Below, piece by piece: positions 17,432 through 25,408 of a stretch of DNA of 64,000 nt (within the stretch, counting starts at the first letter, position 1; every line of letters starts with the position of its first letter). Origin of the DNA: an uncultured Lachnospiraceae bacterium (GTDB lineage Bacteria; Bacillota; Clostridia; Lachnospirales; Lachnospiraceae); the NCBI GenBank assembly GCA_934292725.1, contig CAKQXY010000012.1:1-64000 (forward strand), in the 5' to 3' direction. The notes below the pieces were generated by a model. That model saw nothing but the letters and a program-made list of their open reading frames with translations. It searched no databases and was not told where the DNA came from. The translations under genes and the position numbers were made by a program.

Positions 17432-17586
17432 TTCGGGGATTGGAAGCATTGTATCAGTATGCCGCTGAAGTAAAATCGAGTACGGAAGAACTGCTTGGAA
17501 AGCTGCCTTATCGGGATTTAAAAAAGAAATTTGGCGAGGCAGATAAGGAAAGATTGCGGTTGAGATTGTTGCAGGCATTTATCTAA
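17402..17586 (+). pseudogene. unrecognised gene fragment
   Basis: In another frame, overlapping the TetR fragment, translation runs as CKRAELIRGLEALYQYAAEV and on through an amphipathic, charge-rich helix to a stop at 17584-17586. There is no start codon with a ribosome site. It looks like the C-terminal end of a helical protein whose front is lost. No family was recognised. Confidence 0.3.
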
Positions 17587-17924
17587 GTGCAGAACCTGAC
17601 AGGCTCATAGGACTTGCTGAAATGTTTGATTATAAAAAAAGAACAAACCAGATAACCATAGGTTATCGAATCAATGAAGCATATTGGCACAGAGGAATTG
17701 CAACGGAAACGGTAGCATTGCTGATAGCATATTTATGTGACGATATAGGGATTCAGACAATAAAAGCATTTGTTATGCCGGAGAATAAATACTCTGAAAG
17801 AGTTCTTATGAACAATGGCTTTACTAAAGATAAGAATATGGTTCAGGGTAAAAATTGGGGTGGAAAAGAAGTGGTTGGTTTGCACGTATTTAACTACAAA
17901 AACGGTCATGTAAATCTCTTTTGA
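17547..17924 (+). pseudogene. GNAT acetyltransferase, C-terminal fragment
   Basis: The frame opens after a stop at 17544 and reads through AVEIVAGIYLSAEP to IGYRINEAYWHRGIATETVA, the acetyl-CoA loop (R-G-x-A) of RimJ/RimL-type N-acetyltransferases, and the conserved VMPENKYSERVLMNNGF segment. The first third of a normal GNAT of this type (about 170-180 residues) is missing. An ATG at 17622 allows a 100-residue product, but it lacks a ribosome site and the first strands. Confidence 0.6.
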
Positions 17925-17933
17925 TAAAGAATA

Positions 17934-17962
17934 TTGACACCAAATGCGACACCACGTATAAT
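17934..17962 (+). promoter_or_regulatory. consensus sigma-A promoter of hicAB
   Basis: TTGACA (17934-17939), a 17-base spacer and TATAAT (17957-17962): a perfect consensus promoter. GACACC occurs twice (17936-17941 and 17949-17954) inside the spacer region and may be the HicB operator half-site. Confidence 0.85.
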
Positions 17963-17982
17963 ATAGATAGGAGGTATTCAGA

Positions 17983-18240
17983 ATGTCAAAATGGGATAAA
18001 CTATTAACGAGAATATGTGCTTTATCAAAAGACCTCCGGTTTGATGAATTGCGTAAAGTATTGGAAAGCTATGGATATGTAATGAATGCCCCAAAGGGCG
18101 GAAGCAGTCATTACACGTTCAGAAAAGCTGGATGTCAACCGATTACGATACCGAAGCATGAACCCATTAAAAAAGTGTATGTAGAGATGGTAAAGCAGAT
18201 TGTGGAAAGTGAGGCGGTGAATGATGAAAACGCTGAATGA
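17983..18240 (+). CDS. hicA: HicA-type mRNA interferase toxin
   Basis: 85 residues, start behind AGGAGG. It has the small dsRBD-like HicA fold: DELRKVLESYGYVMNAPKGGSSHYTFRK with the catalytic histidine H43 in the GSSH motif, then ITIPKHEPIKKVYVEMVKQI. HicA cleaves mRNA and tmRNA when free. Its C-terminus overlaps the hicB start by 20 bases, the usual toxin-first order. It is slightly longer at the N-terminus than the shortest HicA proteins. The module lies amid gene debris, in keeping with a mobile or addiction role. Confidence 0.9.
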   Translation: MSKWDKLLTRICALSKDLRFDELRKVLESYGYVMNAPKGGSSHYTFRKAGCQPITIPKHEPIKKVYVEMVKQIVESEAVNDENAE

Positions 18241-18586
18241 TTATTTGACAATGAATTATCGTATGGAAATTGTAGAGGATAAGGACGAGGGTGGTTTCGT
18301 GGTTTCATTTCCGGAGCTTCCGGGATGTATTACCTGTGGAGAAACAGTAGAATCCGCTGTCGCAAATGCTTTAGATGCCAAGAAAGCATGGTTAGAAGCT
18401 GCTATGGAAGATGGTATTGAAATCCACGAGCCAGACAGCTTAGAGGATTATTCTGGACAGTTTAAACTTAGAATCCCACGCAGTCTGCATCGTTCCCTTG
18501 CAGAACATTCTAAGAGGGAAGGTATCAGCATGAATCAGTATTGTGTATATCTTCTTTCCAGAAACGATGCAGTTTATTCAAAATAG
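18221..18586 (+). CDS. hicB: HicB-type antitoxin
   Basis: 121 residues. The N-terminal half is the partly degraded RNase-H-like HicB fold (EDKDEGGFVVSFPELPGCITCGETVESAVANA). The C-terminal half is a ribbon-helix-helix DNA-binding domain (LRIPRSLHRSLAEHSKREGIS then MNQYCVYLL). It neutralises HicA and represses the shared promoter at 17934-17962. GAGG lies six bases before the ATG, inside hicA, so the two are coupled. Confidence 0.92.
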   Translation: MMKTLNDYLTMNYRMEIVEDKDEGGFVVSFPELPGCITCGETVESAVANALDAKKAWLEAAMEDGIEIHEPDSLEDYSGQFKLRIPRSLHRSLAEHSKREGISMNQYCVYLLSRNDAVYSK

Positions 18587-18886
18587 CGGTTGCATACAGT
18601 ATTTGTAATCGTTATAACGAAATGGCAACACTTTGGCAACAGAAAATCAGTAAGCCAAAATAAAATGTGCAAATGAAGTAAAATATCGGCGGATTCCAAA
18701 TAAAACTTAAACAAAATAGCTTAAACCAAAGAAGCGACTTGCCGAGTTTGAATAACGGACTAAAATACCGAAAGCCTGTATTTATGCGGGTTTCCGGCAT
18801 TTGCTTTATCAAATGGCTCTAGTTTGGCTCTATTTGTGAGAGCAATAATTGCAAGAAAATAGATGAAATCTAATAAGGAGCATTAT
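18587..18886. other. non-coding gap after hicAB
   Basis: About 300 bases with no credible gene. A TGGCAACA sequence is repeated near 18621 and 18633, and a TGGCTCTA repeat occurs near 18814 and 18825, with an imperfect ccgaaa/tttccgg hairpin between (about 18769-18797). Such repeats are seen at the ends of integrated elements, but no integrase is present. No confident promoter was found. Confidence 0.3.
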
Positions 18887-19933
18887 ATGACGAAAGTGAA
18901 TTTTTATGATAGTATTAATGATTCAATGCTGAAGTTTGCAGTTATTATTGCCAGACATAATGGTAAATGGGTATTTTGCAAGCACAAGGAAAGAAATACA
19001 TGGGAGGCACCGGGGGGACATAGAGAAGATGGTGAGGATATTCTTGAAACAGCCAAACGAGAACTATATGAAGAAACAGGAGCAATAACTTTTGATATTA
19101 CTCCAATTTGTATATATTCTGTGACTGCACCAGATAATTTCGATGGAATGGAGACTTTTGGAAAATTATTCTTCTCAGATATACATACATTTGAAAAAGA
19201 GCTTCACAGTGAAATTGAAAAAATAGCAATTATGGATGAACTACCGATTAATTGGACTTACCCAGAAATTCAACCCAAACTGCTAGAAGAAGCAAGAAAA
19301 AGAGGATTTTGCCCCAAAAAGGACGAAATAAAATGGCTATTTTTTGATGTTGGATCGACATTGGTTGATGAAAGCAAAGTTTATGAAGACAGGATGAAAA
19401 GGATAGCGGATTTATCAGGTTTAACTTACGAGCAAATTTATAAATATGCCATGTCGTTTTATAAAGAAAACAAAAAAGGAGATTTAGAGGTAGCAAGGCA
19501 ATTGGGGGTGAAATTACCTAAATGGGAATCGCAATACGAGAGGCTGTATACAGATACTAAAGATTGTTTGAAAAAGTTAAGTAGAATTTATAAAATTGGT
19601 GTAATTGCAAACCAATCATTAGGAACTTCTGAGAGATTAGAAAATCTTGGAGTACGAAAATATATTGATTTGATTATCGCATCAGCAGAAGAAGGCGTTT
19701 CAAAACCTGATAGGCGCATATTTGAAATTGCATTGGAAAGAAGCTGTTGTAAGCCAGAGAATGCAGTCATGATTGGTGACCGTATTGATAATGATATTGT
19801 ACCCGCAAAACAGTTGGGTATGAAAACTATATGGGTAAAACAGGGATTTGGAAGTTTGTGGAATATAACAGATGAGAGTGAAAAAGCTGATATTGAAATT
19901 AATAACTTATCTGATATATTAAAGTATTTATAG
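18887..19933 (+). CDS. NUDIX hydrolase - HAD hydrolase fusion
   Basis: 348 residues from ATG 18887, AAGGAG six bases upstream. The N-terminal domain (about 1-140) is a NUDIX hydrolase with a perfect box (G44 x5 E50 x7 R58-E59-L-x-E62-E63-x-G65). The C-terminal domain (about 147-348) is a HAD-superfamily hydrolase: motif I D154 in FFDVGSTLVDE, motif II N242-Q-S244, motif III K273 in SKPDRRIFE and motif IV GDRIDND. The second motif I aspartate is a glycine, so phosphatase chemistry may be altered. The fusion suggests sequential action on a nucleotide-type metabolite: NUDIX cleavage followed by removal of phosphate. The substrate is unknown. Confidence 0.85.
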   Translation: MTKVNFYDSINDSMLKFAVIIARHNGKWVFCKHKERNTWEAPGGHREDGEDILETAKRELYEETGAITFDITPICIYSVTAPDNFDGMETFGKLFFSDIHTFEKELHSEIEKIAIMDELPINWTYPEIQPKLLEEARKRGFCPKKDEIKWLFFDVGSTLVDESKVYEDRMKRIADLSGLTYEQIYKYAMSFYKENKKGDLEVARQLGVKLPKWESQYERLYTDTKDCLKKLSRIYKIGVIANQSLGTSERLENLGVRKYIDLIIASAEEGVSKPDRRIFEIALERSCCKPENAVMIGDRIDNDIVPAKQLGMKTIWVKQGFGSLWNITDESEKADIEINNLSDILKYL

Positions 19934-20063
19934 GGAATGAGTCTATGAAATAAGATTCAATTTACAATTGCTCTTGCAGAACATATGATATATGTTAGGG
20001 TACTCTTTAAGGAAAGTACCCATGACAGGGCATTAAGTGTCTGGGGGTGCTTGCTTAGCGCCG

Positions 20064-20144
20064 ATGACGGCTTATGAGATCATTTCGATTTTCATTGGGA
20101 TATTAGCATTGTTGATGTCCTTTGGTAGCTTGATTATAGCGTAG
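20064..20144 (+). pseudogene. holin-like toxin (Hol-Tox) gene with early stop
   Basis: 26 codons give a single hydrophobic helix MTAYEIISIFIGILALLMSF then GSLIIA and a TAG. The frame after the stop continues as LAFFDKH, which matches the usual LLAFLDK end of the small putative holin-like toxins common in Lachnospiraceae. The stop therefore looks like a TTG-to-TAG nonsense change. Such genes are type I toxin-like and often lie on mobile DNA. Confidence 0.5.
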
Positions 20145-20161
20145 CTTGCCTTTTTCGATAA

Positions 20162-20320
20162 GCACTGGAACGATATAATGCAAAACAGAAACGGAAAGAT
20201 CGCGTGATTGATAATTACTATGAAAAAATCAGAAGGGGCAAGCAAGAAAAGTTATTTCATGAAGTGATATTTCAGATTGGAAATAAAGATGATATGAATG
20301 CTAATAGTTCAGTTTATTGA
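20162..20320 (+). pseudogene. Mob/Pre plasmid relaxase fragment
   Basis: 52 codons between stops encode ALERYNAKQKRKDRVIDNYY and EKIRRGKQEKLFHEVIFQIG, the characteristic N-terminal segment of Mob_Pre (MobV) relaxases, ending after NKDDMNANS. There is no start codon, and the catalytic HLHxDE part is absent. It shows that a mobilisable element once stood here. Confidence 0.6.
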
Positions 20321-20453
20321 TAAGTTGGCATCTTTTTTGAATTCATATAATCAAGAGCCTATATATATTTTGTGTAATGATATTAATCTTAGCAAATCTA
20401 TGGGCGGAGGAAGAGGTTTGATTGATATCAATCATGTTACAGTTCATGAATAA
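20298..20453 (+). pseudogene. short unrecognised fragment
   Basis: A 51-codon frame (MLIVQFIDKLASFLNSYNQE, then IYILCNDINLSKSMGGGRGL and a short tail) overlaps the relaxase remnant and runs into the palindrome at 20436. It has protein-like composition but no ribosome site. No family was recognised; it is probably a third piece of the same decayed element. Confidence 0.25.
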
Positions 20454-20486
20454 GCCAATATTGTTGCATGACACATGAACTGTAAC
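20436..20486. repeat. palindrome related to the 2678-2862 element
   Basis: A perfect 13-bp inverted repeat (20436-20448 with 20474-20486) around a 25-base loop. The right arm and the seven bases before it (20466-20486) match 2842-2862 at 19 of 21 positions. A T-run follows 20 bases later. It may be a minimal member of a dispersed palindromic family. Confidence 0.6.
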
Positions 20487-20524
20487 TCAATCATCTCCGG
20501 TGTTTTTTTCTTTGCAATAAAACC

Positions 20525-20554
20525 TTGTTTTTAGAGTGGTAGACGTGATATAAT
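20525..20554 (+). promoter_or_regulatory. candidate promoter of the hybrid kinase
   Basis: TTGTTT, an 18-base spacer and TATAAT, 31 bases before the start codon, which has AAAGGGAG upstream. Confidence 0.6.
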
Positions 20555-20584
20555 TGTACAATAAAATCAAAGGGAGTAACAGCA

Positions 20585-22642
20585 ATGGAAAAATACAGTA
20601 CTGCCAAAAAAAGAATAATAAAATATAGCTGTGTTGTTGGACTAATTTCTTTTATGCTTCTGTTTCTTGTTGGACGCGCGATCCTTGGCTATATGGAAAA
20701 AGAAGAGAAAGCAGGAGCAGCCTATATGGCGCAAAGTACTGTAAGGAGAATTAAAGCACAGCTAGAGCGATATGTAGTTAGTTCAGATTTAGTGGAAAAT
20801 ATTATTAATGCAGGCTATAAATTAGATGAAGAAGCATTCTCTGAGCTGGCAAGTATTATTCCGAATGAAAATGGTATAGTAAAAGCATTTGAGCTAGCAC
20901 CAGATGGGATCATTACAGATGTTTATCCAATAGAGGGCAATGAGAAAGCATTTGGGATTGATGTGCTTACCGAGCATGAGCGAAGTGTTGATGCCAATTT
21001 GGCTAAAGAAACAAAAGAATATACACTTGGCGGTCCCTATGAATTGAAGCAGGGCGGAATGGGGGCATTGCTTTTAAATCCAGTCTATCAGCCAGATGAT
21101 GGCGAAGACAGCACATTTTGGGGGTTTGTGATTACAGTAATTGACTGGGATCGCTTTGTAAGTGAATTAAAGCTTGAGAAGTTGAGTGAAGCTTCATTTT
21201 ATTATAAAATCTGGAAAAAAGACAAAAGTACAGGTGAACAGGTTGTGTTGGCGCAAAACAAGGAAAAGCTTTCAAAAAATTGCCTGACGCTAGAGTGCAG
21301 TATTCCAAATGAAGTATTGTACTTTGATATAGAGCCGTCTGCTGGATGGATAACAATATCTTATTGGATTTCAGTTATCCTTACAATATTGGTTTTGTCG
21401 ATGTTAATTGCTTCTATTTTTTATCAGGTTCTTAGTAAAAACAATCAAGAGAAGCAGTATGCAGAGCAGCTGCAGAGATCAGCAGAAATGGCAAAAAATG
21501 CAAATGAAGCTAAGACAAGATTTTTATTTAATATGAGTCATGATATTCGCACACCGATGAATGCAATAATTGGATTTTCAAGTCTTTTGGAGAAAAATCT
21601 TCAAAATGGAGAAAAGGCTAAAGAATATCTGAAAAAGATCCAATCTTCTAGTACACTTATGATGACAATAATAAATCAGGTTTTGGAGATGGCGCGCATA
21701 GAAAGCGGAACGGCCACGTTAAGGCTAAAGGCAGAGGATTTAGGAGTCATTTTTCATGAGGTTAGCAGCGTATTTGAATCAGATATAAGAAAAAAGAATC
21801 TTCAGTATTCAATCGATGCTAATGTTTGCCATAAGTATGCCGTCTGTGACAAAACAAAGCTCCAGGAAATTTATTTGAATATCGTAAGCAATGCAGTCAA
21901 ATATACGCCGAGTGGAAAGTCGATTCATGTGACAGTCAAAGAGATTGCATCAGATGATAAAATGGCACAATATTGTTTTATTTGCGAAGATAAAGGAATA
22001 GGAATGAGTGAAGAATATCTTCCTCATATCTTTGAAGAATTTTCCAGAGAGCATACATCAACGGAGAATAAAGTTGTAGGTACAGGCCTTGGTCTTCCAA
22101 TTGTGAAATCACTTGTTGAGCTGATGGGTGGAAGCATTAGGGCAGAGAGCCGTCAGGGAGTGGGTACAAGGTTTACGGTAACAGTTTCACTGGAAACAGC
22201 ATCGAAGGAAGATGTATATAAAGAACAAGAAAAACAGCTTGATATGGCTGATATCAGAGGCAAGAGGATTTTGCTTGCAGAGGACAATGAGCTGAATGCT
22301 GAAATAGCAATAGAGTTGTTGCAGGAAGAAGGACTTTTAGTGGAGCTTGCTACTGACGGTCAAGAATGTTTTGATATGCTTGATCAGGCAGAAGAAGGCT
22401 ATTATGATCTGATTCTTATGGACATTCAGATGCCTAATGTAAATGGCTACGAAGCAACTGTAAAAATAAGGCAGATGGAAAATGATAAGAAAGCTCAAAT
22501 TCCAATTGTTGCGATGACGGCAAATGTATTTGCAGAAGATCGTAAACTTGCATTGGATTTGGGAATGAATGGACATATATCAAAGCCGATAGATATGAAA
22601 AAGGTAAGAAAAGTCTTGTATAATATTTTAAAAGCAGAATAA
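20585..22642 (+). CDS. hybrid sensor histidine kinase with receiver domain
   Basis: 685 residues. Two membrane helices (about 14-36 and 258-280) flank an extracellular sensor that resembles a CHASE domain (FELAPDGIITDVYPIEGNEKAFGIDVL, YQPDDGEDSTFWGFVITVID). After a short linker comes the HisKA dimerisation domain with H319 in MSHDIRTPMNAI, then the ATPase domain (NIVSNAVKYTP, EDKGIGMSEEYLPHIFEEF and GTGLGLPIVKSLVELMGG) and a C-terminal receiver with phospho-acceptor D613 in LILMDIQMP. No HPt domain or separate response regulator is adjacent, so the output path is not visible. It probably senses an extracellular small ligand. Confidence 0.92.
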   Translation: MEKYSTAKKRIIKYSCVVGLISFMLLFLVGRAILGYMEKEEKAGAAYMAQSTVRRIKAQLERYVVSSDLVENIINAGYKLDEEAFSELASIIPNENGIVKAFELAPDGIITDVYPIEGNEKAFGIDVLTEHERSVDANLAKETKEYTLGGPYELKQGGMGALLLNPVYQPDDGEDSTFWGFVITVIDWDRFVSELKLEKLSEASFYYKIWKKDKSTGEQVVLAQNKEKLSKNCLTLECSIPNEVLYFDIEPSAGWITISYWISVILTILVLSMLIASIFYQVLSKNNQEKQYAEQLQRSAEMAKNANEAKTRFLFNMSHDIRTPMNAIIGFSSLLEKNLQNGEKAKEYLKKIQSSSTLMMTIINQVLEMARIESGTATLRLKAEDLGVIFHEVSSVFESDIRKKNLQYSIDANVCHKYAVCDKTKLQEIYLNIVSNAVKYTPSGKSIHVTVKEIASDDKMAQYCFICEDKGIGMSEEYLPHIFEEFSREHTSTENKVVGTGLGLPIVKSLVELMGGSIRAESRQGVGTRFTVTVSLETASKEDVYKEQEKQLDMADIRGKRILLAEDNELNAEIAIELLQEEGLLVELATDGQECFDMLDQAEEGYYDLILMDIQMPNVNGYEATVKIRQMENDKKAQIPIVAMTANVFAEDRKLALDLGMNGHISKPIDMKKVRKVLYNILKAE

Positions 22643-22645
22643 AAA

Positions 22646-22673
22646 TTGACAAACAAAATTCCTATGTTATAAT
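22646..22673 (+). promoter_or_regulatory. sigma-A promoter
   Basis: TTGACA, a 16-base spacer and TATAAT directly after the kinase stop codon, driving the YitT gene. Confidence 0.8.
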
Positions 22674-22720
22674 AGCAGGCAGAGAAAAATGATAACAAAA
22701 GAGAATAGGGGAGTTTTAAA

Positions 22721-23578
22721 ATGAAGGCGAAGCTTGCGAGAACGGCATTTGAATATGGCGTGATCACAGTAGCGACACTGCTTTTAGTAGTTGGCGTGTA
22801 TTTTTTTAAGTTTCCAAATAATTTTTCATTTGGAGGAGTAACTGGTATTGCTGTTGTGCTTTCAGCAGTCAGCAAAGCATCGGCAAGTTCCTACACATTT
22901 ATCATCAATATGGCGCTTCTGGTGTTAGGCTTTTTATTCTTAGGAAAAAGCTTTGGCGCGAAGACAGTCTATGTCAGTGTTTTGACATCCGTTGGCTTGT
23001 CTGCACTGGAAAAATGGTTTCCAATGAGCGCACCATTAACGGCCGAGCCAGTGCTGGAACTGATTTTTGCAATCTTTCTTCCGGCGCTTAGTGCAGCCAT
23101 TTTATTCAATATTGGCGCATCTGGCGGTGGCACAGATATCATTGCAATGATCTTAAAGAAATATACAAGCGTGCCAATTGGCACAGCACTATTTTTAGTA
23201 GATTGCGTTATTGTTATATCATCTTGCTTTGTATTTGATATTCAGACAGGTCTGTTCTCACTGACAGGTCTTTTGGCAAAGTCACTTGTCATTGATAACG
23301 TAATTGAGAGTATTAATCGCTGTAAGGTATTTTTAATTGTCTGCGATGATCCAGATCCGATTTGTGAATTTATTTACCGGGATCTTAAGCGCAGCGCAAC
23401 TGTTTATAAAGCACATGGCGCTTTCACGCACAATCAGAAGATGATTATTATGTCAGTTATGAAGCGTGGACAGGCAGTGCAGCTTAGAAACTTTGTAAAG
23501 CGCTATCAGCCAGGCGCATTTATTGCCATTGTAAATTCAAGTGAAATCATCGGAAAGGGCTTCCGTGGATTGAACTGA
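22721..23578 (+). CDS. YitT family membrane protein (DUF161 + DUF2179)
   Basis: 285 residues. Five or six membrane segments over residues 10-200 include the YitT signatures FPNNFSFGGVTGIAVVLS and FNIGASGGGTDIIAMILKKYT. The last 80 residues are the soluble DUF2179 domain (ATVYKAHGAFTHNQKMIIMSV, IVNSSEIIGKGFR), a ferredoxin-like fold thought to bind a ligand. The function of the family is not known. It has its own promoter and stands alone. Confidence 0.9.
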   Translation: MKAKLARTAFEYGVITVATLLLVVGVYFFKFPNNFSFGGVTGIAVVLSAVSKASASSYTFIINMALLVLGFLFLGKSFGAKTVYVSVLTSVGLSALEKWFPMSAPLTAEPVLELIFAIFLPALSAAILFNIGASGGGTDIIAMILKKYTSVPIGTALFLVDCVIVISSCFVFDIQTGLFSLTGLLAKSLVIDNVIESINRCKVFLIVCDDPDPICEFIYRDLKRSATVYKAHGAFTHNQKMIIMSVMKRGQAVQLRNFVKRYQPGAFIAIVNSSEIIGKGFRGLN

Positions 23579-23587
23579 TGAACTAGC

Positions 23588-23625
23588 CACGGGGACAGGT
23601 ACAGTGGCACTTTATCTGTCACCAT
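23588..23625. repeat. REP-like GGGGACAGGT repeat
   Basis: CACGGGGACAGGTACAGTGG followed by a gtgac-type return arm. The GGGGACAGGTAC/GTGGCACT phrase is, from memory, a recurring intergenic sequence in clostridia linked to REP-type elements. It occurs once in this window, so the assignment rests on recognition only. A three-codon frame with a ribosome site (MPH, at 23665) follows and is not considered a gene. Confidence 0.35.
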
Positions 23626-23700
23626 GGCTTTCAAACATCAAATGAAAAAACAAGGAGAAGAATCATGCCGCATTAACTGTTATCAAACGGCAACTAAATA

Positions 23701-23752
23701 AAAGCGTCATAAACCTAGGGGAAACGCTCTGGGTTTATCGTGACGCTTTTTT
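23701..23752 (+). terminator. Rho-independent terminator
   Basis: A long hairpin: aaagcgtca pairs with tgacgcttt, and taaacc with gggttta, with a small bulge; a T-run follows. Confidence 0.85.
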
Positions 23753-23809
23753 GTGTACAAAAAATTGATTCCAGATGTATACAATACGTTCGATAACAGG
23801 AGAATTAGA

Positions 23810-25129
23810 ATGAAAAAATCAAAATTGAATAAAATTAAGAGCATTAAAAGTATTAAGTGTGGCATTCACATGTCAAGCTTAATGGACAGCTACGATGCAG
23901 TATCATTCTTCAACGGACTTGTCTTTTTTGCGCCTGTATCGCTTTTGGTGCGCACACAGGCAGGGGTATCACAGAGCATGTTTTTTTTGCTGCAGGCGCT
24001 TCTTTCTACAATTATCTTTCTGGGAGAGATTCCAACTGGCTTTTTGACAGATCGAATCGGATATAAGCGTTCCCTTGTGTTTTCACAGAGCCTGCTTCTT
24101 CTAGCACGCTGCCTTTTATTTATCAGCTTTCTTTGTAAGAACCCTGTGCTGTTTGCAATAGAAGCAGCAGTCGAAGGAGTATCTTATTGCTTTTCTTCTG
24201 GTACAGACAGTGCCTATATGTATGAGATGTACGGTAACGAAGCGTATCTTTCCAAAATAGCACATGCATCCAATTGTGGCACCGCAGGCTTTCTGATCAG
24301 TACGCTTAGTTATGTAATCATTTATCATCTATGTGGTATAGAAGGACTTCTCCTCTCTACGATTGCAGCAGGTATAGCCGCGGCAGTCTTTTCTGTAAAA
24401 CTGAAAGCAGAGCCATCAAAAAATAAACAGATCTGCTATGCAGAAGAAAACGAAACAGAAAACAAGAACTCTGCTAAGAAGGAAACATGTGCATTTAATA
24501 TAGAAGAAACAGTAAAAGTAAAAATAGAAGAAATGGAAAAGCAGGAAGATCATCCAATCAGAAAGCTGCTTTCGGTCATGAAGCATCCAAAAGCATTTTT
24601 GTTTGCGTCAGCTCTTTCCATCTTTCAGGTATCATGGCTGTTAATCAATTTCTTTTATGTCGAGAAATTGGGAGAGTGCGGGATTTCACCAGAGTGGATG
24701 TCCGCTGTGATTTTGGGCTATTCCGCAATGGAGATGCTTGCAGAGCCGATCATCAGAAAGCTTGGAACATCCTTTTCAAAAAAATGGGCGCGTCGATTTG
24801 GCATTCTCTGCGGTGTGGGTTTTCTGACATTCGGCTTTGTCTCAAAGCGTACCCTTATATTGCCGCTAATGCTAATACTTCCGCTTCTCTTAAAACTGCC
24901 AGAGTATTTTGTCATGGAACAGGAAAATATTCTGGTAGATTTGCTTGGTGTGAAAACACAGCGAGCGGCGGCGTTATCCATTCTGAACATGGGGGTCAGC
25001 ATTATGGAGATACTAGCATTATTTGCATCGGCAGTGCTGACGGCAGTAGGAATCGGATGGTGTTTTATTGGAGTTGGAGTTCTTCTAATTATTTGCATGT
25101 TATGCATATTCGTCATTGACAATCAGTAA
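23810..25129 (+). CDS. MFS transporter
   Basis: 439 residues from ATG 23810 (ACAGGAGA upstream). About twelve membrane helices in two halves are joined by a hydrophilic loop of roughly 70 residues (about 195-270), rich in Glu and Lys. The segment GEIPTGFLTDRIGYKRSLVFSQ between helices 2 and 3 is the MFS signature. It probably acts as an exporter. It stands directly before the ABC-F gene, whose promoter overlaps its last codons, so the two may belong to one resistance or export unit. Substrate unknown. Confidence 0.85.
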   Translation: MKKSKLNKIKSIKSIKCGIHMSSLMDSYDAVSFFNGLVFFAPVSLLVRTQAGVSQSMFFLLQALLSTIIFLGEIPTGFLTDRIGYKRSLVFSQSLLLLARCLLFISFLCKNPVLFAIEAAVEGVSYCFSSGTDSAYMYEMYGNEAYLSKIAHASNCGTAGFLISTLSYVIIYHLCGIEGLLLSTIAAGIAAAVFSVKLKAEPSKNKQICYAEENETENKNSAKKETCAFNIEETVKVKIEEMEKQEDHPIRKLLSVMKHPKAFLFASALSIFQVSWLLINFFYVEKLGECGISPEWMSAVILGYSAMEMLAEPIIRKLGTSFSKKWARRFGILCGVGFLTFGFVSKRTLILPLMLILPLLLKLPEYFVMEQENILVDLLGVKTQRAAALSILNMGVSIMEILALFASAVLTAVGIGWCFIGVGVLLIICMLCIFVIDNQ

Positions 25130-25144
25130 AAATCTGATATACTG
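25117..25144 (+). promoter_or_regulatory. sigma-A promoter of the ABC-F gene
   Basis: TTGACA, a 16-base spacer and TATACT, placed over the stop codon of the MFS gene. It implies a leader of about 255 nt. Confidence 0.75.
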
Positions 25145-25150
25145 AAAAGC

Positions 25151-25408
25151 AGAAAAAAGAAAGGCATGTGATACTCTAAAAAAGGGTAACTGCATGTACG
25201 GTGAGGGAATGATTATTCGATAAGTTGATTTGGAGTAACAAAATGGTAAAACCGTAAAGGTCTTGTTTGTGTGCGCCGAATCAGTTTATCGGGAGTTATT
25301 CTCTCTATTTTTATGCCCAATGGCTTTCGGCAGCGCATATTTTAGATGAAAATTCGCGAAAAATCAACGACTGTTTCGGTGTGCAAGAAAGGCACAGGTA
25401 CAACGTAT
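25151..25408 (+). promoter_or_regulatory. long structured 5' leader with a tiny upstream frame
   Basis: The leader holds a four-codon frame (MVKP, 25243-25257) with TGGAG seven bases upstream. Then come arms 25272-25280 and 25326-25337 that pair over 9 bp with a 3-base bulge, enclosing about 45 bases. Upstream frames and alternative hairpins are typical of ribosome-controlled attenuation of ABC-F genes. The ribosome site of the main gene itself is weak. Confidence 0.45.

Noticed and set aside
17933..17962. GACACC repeats near hicA as a CRISPR-like pattern
   Set aside because: Only two short copies; no array of spacers. No CRISPR array was seen anywhere in the window.
24634..25119. 161-codon open frame in another frame of the MFS gene
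   Set aside because: The overlapping MFS frame is conserved and membrane-type; this product is Cys/Arg-rich noise.
25258..25344. Stretch reading KVLFVCAESVYRE, like the start of a low-molecular-weight phosphatase
   Set aside because: It lacks a start codon and the CxxxxxR active-site loop and lies in the structured ABC-F leader.
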